A DNA stretch of 42,947 nucleotides from Microbacterium sp. Root53 (GTDB lineage: Bacteria > Actinomycetota > Actinomycetes > Actinomycetales > Microbacteriaceae): assembly GCF_001426925.1 (NCBI RefSeq), contig NZ_LMFR01000008.1:1-42947 (forward strand), in the 5' to 3' direction. Under the pieces are notes generated by a model. That model worked only from the letters and a program-made list of their open reading frames with translations, searched no databases and was not told the DNA's origin. Positions 7,616 to 15,530 of the stretch are shown in pieces; positions within the stretch are counted from its first letter, which is position 1, and the number at the start of each line of letters is the position of its first letter. The translations under genes and the position numbers were made by a program.

Positions 7616-8652
7616 AGGCGGCCCTTTCGCAGCAGGAAGATGAGGAACACGGTGCCGCCGACCAGCTCGATGATGATCGACACGACGCCCTGCGCATAGA
7701 ACACGTGCTTCATCACGAAGTACGCGCCCGTCAGCACGACGAACCCGGTCAGCACCGCCACCGGCAGCACGAGCCGGTGATCGAACGTGTCGGCCAGCTG
7801 GTACGACAGCGTCGCGACCAGGAAGCCGAGGAACGTCAGCGGCCCGATGAGCGCGGTCGACACCGCCATGAGCACCGACACCAGCAGCAGGATGAGGATC
7901 AGCTCGCGCCGGTGGTTCAGGCCGAGCCCCATCGCGGCGTCGCGCCCGAGCGCCATCGCGTTCAGGGTGCGGGCGCGCAGGAGCAGCAGCGTCGCCGCCA
8001 CCGCGACGAGCGGGATCGCGAGCGGGAAGTAGCCCGCGTCGGCGTTGGCCATCGAGCCGAACAGCCGCGCCGACAGCACGTCGAACTCGCTCGGCGTGAG
8101 CAGGCGCTGCATGAACGCGGACACGGATCCGAGCCCGCCGCCGATCACGATGCCGATCAGCAGCATGACCTGCAGGTTCGCGTACCGGCCCGACAGCAGC
8201 CACGTGTAGAGCGCGAGGGCGAGCCCGACCATGAGCGCGATCCGCAGCGCGAACTGCCCGAGCCCCTGGATGGAGACCAGCCCGGCCACGCCGAGAAAGT
8301 ACACGGCCGAGGTCTGCACCGCCACGTACAGCGCCTCGAACCCCATGATCGAGGGCGTGATGATGCGGTTGTTCGTCACGGTCTGGAAGCTCACGGTCGC
8401 GACCGCCTGGCACACCGCGACGATCGCCATGGTGACCAGCGCCGTGCCGCGCAGCTGCGCGATCTTCCAGAACCCGTCGGATCCGACCGGCATGGGGTTG
8501 TCCCAGGCCAGCAGCCCGAACGCGAACACGGCCGCGAGCAGGATGAGCGAGCCCAGCACGATCGCGTAGCGGCGGCGCGCCCGCGGCGTGGGCAGCGCCC
8601 CGGAGTGGCGCGACGCGAGAGCCGGCGCGACGGCGGTCATCGTGTCAGCCAC
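7612..8652 (-). CDS. Iron-siderophore ABC transporter permease (FecCD family)
   Basis: 346 residues with about nine to ten hydrophobic helices after a basic N-terminus (RHSGALPTPRARRRY). The cytoplasmic coupling region LGRDAAMGLGLNHRR and the segment LIGPLTFLGFLVATLSYQL are characteristic of FecCD/BtuC permeases, which form heterodimers. The GTG start at 8652 has GAGGGGG six bases upstream and overlaps the previous gene's stop by eight bases; ATG 8640 is the alternative. It pairs with the second FecCD permease of the operon. Confidence 0.92.
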   Translation of the reverse strand: MADTMTAVAPALASRHSGALPTPRARRRYAIVLGSLILLAAVFAFGLLAWDNPMPVGSDGFWKIAQLRGTALVTMAIVAVCQAVATVSFQTVTNNRIITPSIMGFEALYVAVQTSAVYFLGVAGLVSIQGLGQFALRIALMVGLALALYTWLLSGRYANLQVMLLIGIVIGGGLGSVSAFMQRLLTPSEFDVLSARLFGSMANADAGYFPLAIPLVAVAATLLLLRARTLNAMALGRDAAMGLGLNHRRELILILLLVSVLMAVSTALIGPLTFLGFLVATLSYQLADTFDHRLVLPVAVLTGFVVLTGAYFVMKHVFYAQGVVSIIIELVGGTVFLIFLLRKGRL

Positions 8653-9628
8653 GGCGGCGCCCCCTCAGCAGCAGGACGACGAACACGACCGCCCCGACGA
8701 CGCCCAGGATGAGCGACACAGGCACCTCGAACGGCATGATGATCGTCCGGCCGATCAGGTCGCACACCGTGACGATCGCGATCCCGAGCAGGCACACCCA
8801 CGGCAGGTTGCTGCGCAGGTCGTCGCCCCGGATCATCGACACCACGTTGGGCACGATCAGCCCGAGGAACGGCAGACTGCCCACCACGACCGTGACCACG
8901 CCCGTCGCGACCGCGATCAGGCCCGTGCCGATCAGGATCATCCGGTCGTAGTCCAGCCCGACGCTCGTGGCGACCTCCTCGCCGAGGCCGGCGAGGGTGA
9001 ACCGATCCGCCGCGATGAACACCGCGACGACCACGGCGAGGACCACCCACAGCACCTCGTACTGCCCCCGCAGCACCGAGGTGAAGCTGCCCGCGAACCA
9101 CACGCCGAGGTTCTGCAGCATGTTCGTCTGCAGCGCCAGGAACGTCGACGCGGCCCCGACGACCGAGCCCAGCATGATGCCGACGATCGGCACGATCAGC
9201 GACGACCGCAGCGACACCCGGCGCAGGAACAGGAAGAAGACCATGGTCCCGGCGAACGCAGCGATCACGGCCCCGATCATCCGGGGCACGATGCCGGCGG
9301 TCGGCGCGACGATCATGACCGCGAGCAGGCCGAGGCCCGCCCATTCGGTCGTGCCGGTCGTGGTCGGCTCGACGAAGCGATTCTGCGTGAGCAGCTGCAT
9401 CACGAGCCCCGACATCGCCATGGCGGCGCCCGCGAGCACGAGCGCGACCGTGCGCGGGACGCGCGTGATCTGGAACATCTCGCCGCCGTCTTCGGCGCCC
9501 ACGACGTCGTAGACGCCCGTGAACAGCGACAGGACGAGCAGCCCGGCCACGACGAGCACCCCGACCGCCAGCCAGGGGTCGAGCAGGGGGGAGCGGGGCC
9601 GCGGCCCCGCTCCCGTCACTGCCGTCAC
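8645..9628 (-). CDS. Iron-siderophore ABC transporter permease (FecCD family)
   Basis: 327 residues, the first of the two permeases. Family hallmarks are GAAMAMSGLVMQLLTQNRFVEP near residue 70 and the C-terminal VGSLPFLGLIVPNVVSMIRGDDLR block, with helices throughout. Such proteins form the membrane channel for ferric siderophores. The GTG start overlaps the binding-protein stop in a GTGA motif (9625-9628). The protein ends in a basic tail (RGRRRG) that overlaps the next permease gene. Confidence 0.92.
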   Translation of the reverse strand: MTAVTGAGPRPRSPLLDPWLAVGVLVVAGLLVLSLFTGVYDVVGAEDGGEMFQITRVPRTVALVLAGAAMAMSGLVMQLLTQNRFVEPTTTGTTEWAGLGLLAVMIVAPTAGIVPRMIGAVIAAFAGTMVFFLFLRRVSLRSSLIVPIVGIMLGSVVGAASTFLALQTNMLQNLGVWFAGSFTSVLRGQYEVLWVVLAVVVAVFIAADRFTLAGLGEEVATSVGLDYDRMILIGTGLIAVATGVVTVVVGSLPFLGLIVPNVVSMIRGDDLRSNLPWVCLLGIAIVTVCDLIGRTIIMPFEVPVSLILGVVGAVVFVVLLLRGRRRG

Positions 9629-10632
9629 CTGCCCTCGAACGCGTCCGCGAGCGCGTCGAAGAACTCCGTGTAGGTCTGGATGCCCTCGTTCGTGTAGGTG
9701 TCGGCGGGCATGTAGAGGATGTTGCCCTCCTTGACCGCGGTCACGTCGGCGAGCGCCTCGGAGTTCTCCAGGATGTCCGCGGCGGGCTCGTACGCCGGGT
9801 CGTCCGCGGCGACGGCCGCGTCGCGGTCCATCACGAGGATCCAGTCGGGGTTCGAGTCCGCGATCGCCTCGACCGAGATGTCGTCGCCCTGGTGGTCGTC
9901 GCTCGCGCCCTCGACCTCGAGCGCGGGGGTCAGGCCCAGGATGTCGAACACGGGGCCGAGCGTGCGGCCCAGCCCGGGGGCGATGTAGCCGATCTCGCCG
10001 CCCGAGGTGGTGACCGCCATCACGGTCTGGTCGGCGTCGTACGCCGCGGCCGCGCGCTCGATCGCGGCCTCGAGGTCGGCGACGAGCTGCGCGGCCTCGT
10101 CCTGCTTGCCGAAGATCTCGCCCAGCACGGTGGTCTGGCGCGCGAGCTCGGCGTCGAGCGGCTCGCCCTCGCGCGGGTCGAGCTCGAGCACCGTGGCGTC
10201 GGGGGCGAGCGCGACGAAGTCGTCGTGGAACTGGGCGAAGCGCTGCCCGTTGATGATCAGGTCGGGCTCGACCGCCACGACGGCCTCGAGGTCGGGCTCG
10301 CGGTGCGTGCCGAGGTCGATGATCGACGCGTCGTCCTTGTACGCGACGGTCGACGGCATGAGCGAGACCGCGGCGGCCGTGAGCTCCACACCCCAGTCCG
10401 CGAGAGTCTCGAACGTCCGGTTGTCGGTCGCGACGACCGACGTGGGAGGCAGCTCGATCGTGTGCGTGCCGGTGTTGTCCTCGACCTCGACCGAGGTGGC
10501 CTCGGCCGCGGCGCTCGGCTCGACCTCGGCCTCGGCGGCGGGCGCGGCGCAGCCGGCGAGGGCGACGGCGGACGCCGCGAACATCGACAGCGCGGCGACC
10601 GGACGGGTCACGGACGGACGGGGCACGGACAT
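9625..10632 (-). CDS. Iron-siderophore-binding lipoprotein
   Basis: 335 residues. The first 28 form a lipoprotein signal with lipobox VALAGC (Cys28). An Ala/Glu-rich linker leads to a class III (FepB/BtuF-like) binding fold: TSVVATDNRTFETLADWGVELTA, EPDLIINGQRF, and the C-terminal NPDWILVMDRD and LYMPADTYTNEGIQTYTEF. The start is ATG 10632, with AGGAG seven bases upstream; the frame extends further up but without signal-peptide character. It is the first gene of the operon and should be repressed by iron through the box at 10739-10757. Confidence 0.93.
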   Translation of the reverse strand: MSVPRPSVTRPVAALSMFAASAVALAGCAAPAAEAEVEPSAAAEATSVEVEDNTGTHTIELPPTSVVATDNRTFETLADWGVELTAAAVSLMPSTVAYKDDASIIDLGTHREPDLEAVVAVEPDLIINGQRFAQFHDDFVALAPDATVLELDPREGEPLDAELARQTTVLGEIFGKQDEAAQLVADLEAAIERAAAAYDADQTVMAVTTSGGEIGYIAPGLGRTLGPVFDILGLTPALEVEGASDDHQGDDISVEAIADSNPDWILVMDRDAAVAADDPAYEPAADILENSEALADVTAVKEGNILYMPADTYTNEGIQTYTEFFDALADAFEGR

Positions 10633-10738
10633 GGCGGGGCTCCTGTTCCAGAGCGCGGTATCAGCCGCGGTCTTCTCGGTGCGGGGATCGGCGGGGCGCG
10701 GATCGCGTCCCGGTCCGGACAGGACCGTCCGTCCCGCC

Positions 10739-10757
10739 GTTGGGTAGGCTAACCTAA
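10739..10757. promoter_or_regulatory. DtxR/IdeR-type iron box
   Basis: GTTGGGTAGGCTAACCTAA matches the 19-bp iron-box consensus TTAGGTTAGGCTAACCTAA at 16 positions, with the right 12 bases identical. It lies in the divergent region between the siderophore import operon and the siderophore-interacting protein. TAACCT (10750-10755) inside the box is also the likely -10 element of the latter, so repressor binding would directly block it. Confidence 0.88.
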
Positions 10758-10762
10758 CTTCC

Positions 10763-11566
10763 ATGATCTCGTCGACCGCCGATGCCCCGCTCGCCTTCAC
10801 GCTGGAGCGGCAGGGACTCGACCTGCGATTCCGCTTCGCCCGCCTCGTCGCGCGCGAGTGGCTCGCGGCCGACTACGTGCGCATCCGGCTCGAGGGCGAG
10901 GACCTCGCGGGCTTCGGCACGCCGGGTCACGATGACCACATCCGCATGTTCTTCGCGCAGGGCCCGGCCGACACGGTCGAGCAGATGCGGGCCTTCCCCA
11001 GCCGCGAGTTCACGCCGCTGGCCTGGGGCGCGAACGGGGACGGCACCGGATGGCTCGACCTCGAGTTCGCGGTGCACGGCGAGGAGGGCGTGGCCGGACC
11101 GTGGGCCGCGGGCGCTCCCCTGGGCTCGCTCGCCGGCGTCGGCGGCCCGCGCGGCTCGCTGTCGATCTCCGGAGCACCCGACGGCTGGATCCTGGCGGGC
11201 GACGAGACCGCCGTGCCGCAGATCCGCCGCTACGCGGCCCTGATCCCGGACGGCGCTCCCGCGACGATCCTCGTCGAGGTCGCCGACGCCGAGCACGAGA
11301 TGCCGATCGACGCGCCCGTCGCGGTCGAGTACGTCCACCGCGGCGACGCTCCGGCGAGCTCGGCGCTCGCCGCGCGGCTCGACGCGATCACCGCCGCGGA
11401 GCGCCCGGCCGGCGACGTGTTCGGCTTCGTCGCCGCCGAGCAGGCGATCGTCAAGCCCGCCCGCGCGCTGCTGGTCGACCGCTGGGCGCTCGCGCCCGAC
11501 GGGATCGTTGTGAAGGGCTACTGGAAGCGCGGCGAGGACGGCGCGCACCACCACGCGCCACACTAG
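10763..11566 (+). CDS. Siderophore-interacting protein (FAD-binding ferric reductase)
   Basis: 267 residues of the SIP/ViuB family. The N-terminal half is an FAD-binding beta barrel with the flavin motif REFTPLAWG near residue 75; the C-terminal half is an NAD(P)H-binding domain with GDETAVPQIRRYAAL and the family motif FVAAEQAIVKPARALL followed by KGYWKRGEDGAHHH. Such enzymes reduce ferric siderophores in the cytoplasm and release iron. The ATG at 10763 lies seven bases after the -10 element TAACCT within the iron box, so the mRNA is probably leaderless and iron-repressed. It is divergent from the matching importer. Confidence 0.93.
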   Translation: MISSTADAPLAFTLERQGLDLRFRFARLVAREWLAADYVRIRLEGEDLAGFGTPGHDDHIRMFFAQGPADTVEQMRAFPSREFTPLAWGANGDGTGWLDLEFAVHGEEGVAGPWAAGAPLGSLAGVGGPRGSLSISGAPDGWILAGDETAVPQIRRYAALIPDGAPATILVEVADAEHEMPIDAPVAVEYVHRGDAPASSALAARLDAITAAERPAGDVFGFVAAEQAIVKPARALLVDRWALAPDGIVVKGYWKRGEDGAHHHAPH

Positions 11567-11598
11567 AAGCCAGGCTCCCCCACTGCTCTGGAGGCATC

Positions 11599-11808
11599 AT
11601 GACCGCGAAGAAGACCGTGTCCCCGCCCGCCAAGCTCGCGCTCGGGATCGTGGGACTGCTCCAGATCGCGCTCGCGCTCGCGGCGTTCTCGGACCTGTGG
11701 GCGCGCCGCGACAGCGAGATCCGGATGACCAAGCCCGCGTGGATCCCGATCATCCTGATCAACTGGATCGGCCCGCTCGCGTACTTCATCGGCGGCGTCA
11801 AGCGCTGA
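11599..11808 (+). CDS. PLDc_N-like small membrane protein
   Basis: 69 residues with two hydrophobic helices (LALGIVGLLQIALALAAFS and WIPIILINWIGPLAYFIGG) separated by a charged stretch, WARRDSEIRMTKP. The pattern of the second helix, with NWIGPLAYF, matches the phospholipase D nuclease N-terminal domain (PLDc_N) found alone in many actinobacterial small membrane proteins. Function is unknown. GGAGG (11590-11594) precedes the ATG. It follows the siderophore reductase by 32 bp and could be read through from it. Confidence 0.75.
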   Translation: MTAKKTVSPPAKLALGIVGLLQIALALAAFSDLWARRDSEIRMTKPAWIPIILINWIGPLAYFIGGVKR

Positions 11809-11833
11809 GGCGCTGAGCCCCGCCGGCGGCTTC

Positions 11834-11924
11834 GACCGTTTCGACTCCGCTTCGCTCCGCTCAACGACCGGCGACGAACCCCGGTCGTTGAGCGGAGCGA
11901 GCGCCAGCGAGCGGAGTCGAAACG
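11834..11924. repeat. Inverted pair of the intergenic repeat
   Basis: A forward copy (11834-11871) and an inverted copy (11881-11924) of the GTTTCGACTCCGCT...CAACGACCGG element face each other across a nine-base spacer. RNA from either strand could fold into a long hairpin, plausibly a terminator between the small membrane gene and the epimerase. The inverted arm carries an extra GCGCCAGCGA compared with the forward arm. Confidence 0.85.
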
Positions 11925-11958
11925 CCTGAAACCTCGCCGGACGTGTGAGGCTGGGGGC

Positions 11959-12813
11959 ATGCGCATCGCAGTCACGGGGTCGTCGGGAAAGCTCGGGTCG
12001 GTCGTCGCGCGGGAGCTCCGCGCCGCCGGCCACCACGTCATCGGGATGGATCGGGTCGGCACGCGCGACCGCGACTTCGTCCAGGTCGACCTGACCGACT
12101 ACGGCCAGGTCGTCGACGCGCTCACGGCCGTGGGCGACACGCACGACGGCATCGACGCGCTCGTGCACCTCGCGGCCATCCCGGCGCCCGGGCTCGCGCC
12201 CGACGTGGCGACGTTCCACAACAACATGGCCACCACGTTCAACGTGTTCTGGGCCGCGACCCGGATCGGGATCGACCGGATCGTGTACGCGTCGAGCGAG
12301 ACCGTGCTGGGCCTGCCGTTCGACGTGCCGCCGCCGTACATCCCGGTCGACGAGGAGTACCCGGCCCGGCCCGAGTCGGTGTACTCGCTCGTGAAGCACC
12401 TCGAGGAGCAGCTCGCGATCGAGCTCGTGCGCTGGAACCCGACCCTGTCGATCACGGCGCTGCGCTTCTCGAACGTGATGTGGCCCGAGGACTACGCCCG
12501 CTTCCCGTACGACGCAGACCCGCGCGAGCGCAAGTGGAACCTGTGGGGCTACATCGACGCCCGTGACGGCGCGCACGCGGTCGAGCGCGCGCTCGAGGTC
12601 GCCCCTCCGGGCTTCGACCGGTTCATCATCGCCGCCGCCGACACCGTGACCACGCGGCCGAACGCCGAGCTGGTCGCCGAGGTGTTCCCGGATGTGCCGC
12701 TGAAGGGCGACCTCGGCGAGCACGACACCATGCTGTCGATCGACAAGGCCCGGCGCCTGCTCGGCTACGCGCCGAAGCACAGCTGGCGCGACGCCGAGAC
12801 CGCCCTCGAGTAG
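11959..12813 (+). CDS. NAD-dependent epimerase/dehydratase family protein
   Basis: 284 residues of the extended short-chain dehydrogenase type. The N-terminal Rossmann motif is VTGSSGKLGSVVA, a middle block reads LVHLAAIPAPG, and the catalytic Tyr and Lys are in VYSLVKHLEE. The C-terminal part (FIIAAADTVTTRPNAELV, LSIDKARRLLGYAP) matches sugar-nucleotide epimerase-like proteins of unknown substrate. A GAGGCT -10-like element (11947-11952) lies six bases before the ATG, so the transcript is probably leaderless. It stands alone between a repeat and the permease gene. Confidence 0.87.
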   Translation: MRIAVTGSSGKLGSVVARELRAAGHHVIGMDRVGTRDRDFVQVDLTDYGQVVDALTAVGDTHDGIDALVHLAAIPAPGLAPDVATFHNNMATTFNVFWAATRIGIDRIVYASSETVLGLPFDVPPPYIPVDEEYPARPESVYSLVKHLEEQLAIELVRWNPTLSITALRFSNVMWPEDYARFPYDADPRERKWNLWGYIDARDGAHAVERALEVAPPGFDRFIIAAADTVTTRPNAELVAEVFPDVPLKGDLGEHDTMLSIDKARRLLGYAPKHSWRDAETALE

Positions 12814-12896
12814 TCCTCGCGCGGACCCGCGACTAGGCTGTCCTCCCGTGCCCGCACCCTCCGGCGCGCGGCCCGGCCGCGAACGAGGAGAGATCC

Positions 12897-14402
12897 ATGA
12901 GCCTGTTCCGCACGAAGTCGATCGAGCAGAGCATCGCCGACACGGAGGAGCCCGAGCACCAGCTCAAGAAGAACCTGGGCGTCTTCGACCTCATCCTGTT
13001 CGGCATCGGCGTCTGCGTCGGCGCCGGCATCTTCGTGCTGACGGGTCACGCGGCCGCGACGAACGCAGGCCCCGCGATCGCCATCTCGTTCCTGATCGCG
13101 GGCGTCGCGTGCGCGCTCGCGGCGCTCTGCTACGCCGAGTTCGCGTCGACCGTGCCCGTCGCGGGCAGCGCCTACACGTTCACGTACGCGACCCTCGGCG
13201 AGCTGCTCGCGTGGATCATCGGCTGGGATCTCGTCCTGGAGTTCACGGTCGGCGCCGCGGCGCTCGCGACGTCGTTCAGCCAGTACCTCGCGGTCGTGCT
13301 CGACGGCACGTGGTTCGAGATCCCCGCGGCGATCGCGACGGTCGAGGACGGCTTCGTGAACCTGCCGGCCGGCCTCCTCATCCTCGGCCTGACCGCCGTG
13401 ACGGTCGGCGGCATCAAGCTCTCGAGCCGGATCAACCAGATCGTCACGGGCCTGAAGGTGCTCGTGGTGCTCGCGGTCGTGGTCGTCGGCGCGTTCCTCG
13501 TGAAGATCTCGAACTGGGTGCCGTTCGTCCCGCCGGCCGAGGCTCCGGCCGGAGCGGACGGCGGTGACGTCTTCCACCTGCCGATCGTGCAGGGCATCTT
13601 CGGCCTCGAGCCGAGCGTGTACGGCATCGGCGGCGTGTTCGCCGCGGCGGCCATGGTGTTCTTCGCGTTCATCGGCTTCGACGTCGTCGCCACGACGGCC
13701 GAGGAGACGCGCAACCCGCAGCGCGACCTGCCGCGCGGCATCCTGGGCGCGCTCGCGATCGTGACGGTGCTGTACATGGCCGTGTCGCTCGTCATCACGG
13801 GCATGCAGAACTACCGCGACATCGACCCCGAGGACGGCGCCCCGCTCGCGACCGCGTTCGACGCCGCGGGCCTGCCGATCATGGGCGACCTGATCGCGAT
13901 CGGCGCGTGCATCGGCCTGATCGTGGTGTCGATGATCCTGCTCATGGGCCAGACCCGCGTGGCGTTCGCGATGGCGCGCGACGGCCTGCTGCCCGTGAGC
14001 CTGTCGAAGACCCACCCGCGGTTCCGCACGCCGTACCGGATCACGATCATCACCGGCGTGGTCGTGGCGATCCTGGCGGCGTTCGTGCCGCTGTCGACGC
14101 TCGCCGAGCTGGTGAACATCGGCACGCTCGCGGCCTTCGTGCTGGTCTCGATCGGCGTGATCGTGCTGCGCCGCACGCGCCCCGACCTGCCCCGCGCGTT
14201 CCGCGTGCCGTGGGTGCCGGTACTGCCGATCATCTCGGCGGTGATCTGCTTCTACCTGATGCTGAACCTGACGCTCGACACGTGGATCCGGTTCGTCGTG
14301 TGGCTCGCGATCGGCGTGGTCGTGTACTTCGCGTACTCGCGCCGGCACAGCCGCCTGGGCGAGCGCGAGCGCCTGAGCGCGGGCGTCAGCCGCGGCGCGT
14401 GA
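12897..14402 (+). CDS. APC superfamily amino acid permease (CAT-like)
   Basis: 501 residues with about 12 hydrophobic helices. The start of TM1, FDLILFGIGVCVGAGIFVLTGHAA, is the substrate- and sodium-site motif of the cationic amino acid transporter branch, and FFAFIGFDVVATTAEETRNPQRDLPRGI is the conserved TM6-loop region of the same branch. It should import amino acids with protons. GAGGAGAG lies close upstream of the ATG, and a TAGGCT -10 element at 12834-12839 would give a leader of about 50 bases. Its 3' end overlaps the MarR gene by 17 bp in convergent orientation. Confidence 0.92.
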   Translation: MSLFRTKSIEQSIADTEEPEHQLKKNLGVFDLILFGIGVCVGAGIFVLTGHAAATNAGPAIAISFLIAGVACALAALCYAEFASTVPVAGSAYTFTYATLGELLAWIIGWDLVLEFTVGAAALATSFSQYLAVVLDGTWFEIPAAIATVEDGFVNLPAGLLILGLTAVTVGGIKLSSRINQIVTGLKVLVVLAVVVVGAFLVKISNWVPFVPPAEAPAGADGGDVFHLPIVQGIFGLEPSVYGIGGVFAAAAMVFFAFIGFDVVATTAEETRNPQRDLPRGILGALAIVTVLYMAVSLVITGMQNYRDIDPEDGAPLATAFDAAGLPIMGDLIAIGACIGLIVVSMILLMGQTRVAFAMARDGLLPVSLSKTHPRFRTPYRITIITGVVVAILAAFVPLSTLAELVNIGTLAAFVLVSIGVIVLRRTRPDLPRAFRVPWVPVLPIISAVICFYLMLNLTLDTWIRFVVWLAIGVVVYFAYSRRHSRLGERERLSAGVSRGA

Positions 14403-14871
14403 TCGCCATCCGGCCCTCGGGGTCGAGCCGCGCCAGCACCGCGGCGGTGATCTCGCGCAGCTGAGCGCGCTGCTCGGGCGTGAGCGCATCCAGGATCATG
14501 GCGCGCACGTTCTCGACGTGCCCGGGCGTCGCCCCGACCACCTTGCGGCGCCCCTCCGCGGTGATCACGACGTCGGTCGCGCGCGCGTCGTCGGCGGCGC
14601 GCTCGCGCCGCACGTAGCCGCGCTTCTCGAGCCGCGTGATGACGTGCGAGAGGCGCGGCAGGGTCGCGTTCGTGTGCGACGCGAGCTCGGTCATCCGCAT
14701 CCGGTGCGCGGGCTCCAGCGCGAGCACCGAGAGCGCGAAGTAGTCGAAGTGGGTGAGCCCCTCGTCGGCCAGGAGCTGGGCGTCGAGCTGCCGCGGCATG
14801 AGCTCGAGCATGGCCGCGACGGGCGCCCACGTGTCCCGCTCCTCAGAGGTGAACGACCGGCCTCTTCCCAT
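14386..14871 (-). CDS. MarR family transcriptional regulator
   Basis: 161 residues with the MarR winged helix: LLADEGLTHFDYFALSVLAL, recognition region MRMTELASHTNATLPRLSHVITRLEKRGYV and wing RRERAADDARATDVVITAEGRR. No Cys is present near the N-terminus, so a Cys-based redox switch of the OhrR/YodB kind is not expected; ligand control is more likely. A minus-strand TAGGAT (14878-14883) puts the transcript start at the ATG (leaderless). It is divergent from a reductase/VOC pair, with two palindromic sites between, and is the likely repressor of both directions. Confidence 0.9.
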   Translation of the reverse strand: MGRGRSFTSEERDTWAPVAAMLELMPRQLDAQLLADEGLTHFDYFALSVLALEPAHRMRMTELASHTNATLPRLSHVITRLEKRGYVRRERAADDARATDVVITAEGRRKVVGATPGHVENVRAMILDALTPEQRAQLREITAAVLARLDPEGRMAITRRG

Positions 14872-14891
14872 GCCCGGATCCTACGGGAATA

Positions 14892-14905
14892 GTTGTAGCC
14901 ACAAC
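14892..14905. promoter_or_regulatory. Palindromic operator 1 of the MarR intergenic region
   Basis: GTTGTAGCCACAAC has perfect 5-bp arms. It covers the expected -35 region of the marR promoter. Its centre is 30 bp from that of the second site, about three helical turns, so two dimers would bind the same DNA face. Confidence 0.75.
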
Positions 14906-14921
14906 CGGGTTGGGCTCATTA

Positions 14922-14935
14922 CTTGTAGGTACAAG
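14922..14935. promoter_or_regulatory. Palindromic operator 2 of the MarR intergenic region
   Basis: CTTGTAGGTACAAG has perfect 6-bp arms and shares the TTGTAG...ACAA core with operator 1. It lies just upstream of the reductase ribosome-binding site (AAGGAG, 14942-14947) and probably overlaps its promoter. Confidence 0.78.
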
Positions 14936-14955
14936 CATCACGAAGGAGAACGGCA

Positions 14956-15528
14956 ATGACGGACATCACCATCATCGGCACCGGCAACATGGGTCAGGCG
15001 ATCGCGGGCGTGCTCGCCCGGGGCGGCGCCTCCATCCAGCAGCTCGGCCACGGCGACACCGCCGCGGTGACCGGCGACATCGTCATCCTGGCCGTGCCCT
15101 ACGGCGCGCTGGCCGAGATCGCGCAGACGCGCGGCGCCGAGCTCGAGGGCCGCACGGTGGTCGACATCACGAACCCCGTGGACTTCGAGACGTTCGACTC
15201 GCTCGTGGTGCCGGCCGACTCGTCGGCCGCCGCCGAGCTGCAGAAGCAGCTGCCGGGCGCGAAGGTCCTGAAGGCCTTCAACACGACCTTCGCCGGCACG
15301 CTGAACTCGGGCCAGGTCGGCGCGCAGTCGACCACGGTGCTCGTCGCGGGCGACGACGCCGAGGCGAAGGCGGCGCTGATCTCTGCCATCGAGGCCGGCT
15401 CGCTCGCCGCCGTCGACGCCGGCTCGCTGGCGCGCGCCCGCGAGCTCGAGGCCCTCGGGTTCCTGCAGCTCACGCTCGCCGCGCGCGAGCAGATCGCCTG
15501 GACCGCCGGGTTCGCGCTGGTCCGGTGA
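14956..15528 (+). CDS. NAD(P)-binding reductase (F420-dependent NADP reductase-like)
   Basis: 190 residues of the COG2085 family. The Rossmann motif IIGTGNMGQAIAGVLARGG opens the protein, followed by DIVILAVPYGAL, VVDITNPVDFE and KAFNTTFAGTL, which match the F420H2:NADP oxidoreductase-like fold. Many members in bacteria lacking F420 chemistry are general NADPH-binding proteins, so the cofactor is uncertain. AAGGAG lies eight bases upstream of the ATG. It is the first gene of a pair with the VOC protein, under the twin operators of the divergent MarR regulator. Confidence 0.85.
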   Translation: MTDITIIGTGNMGQAIAGVLARGGASIQQLGHGDTAAVTGDIVILAVPYGALAEIAQTRGAELEGRTVVDITNPVDFETFDSLVVPADSSAAAELQKQLPGAKVLKAFNTTFAGTLNSGQVGAQSTTVLVAGDDAEAKAALISAIEAGSLAAVDAGSLARARELEALGFLQLTLAAREQIAWTAGFALVR

Positions 15529-15530
15529 GG

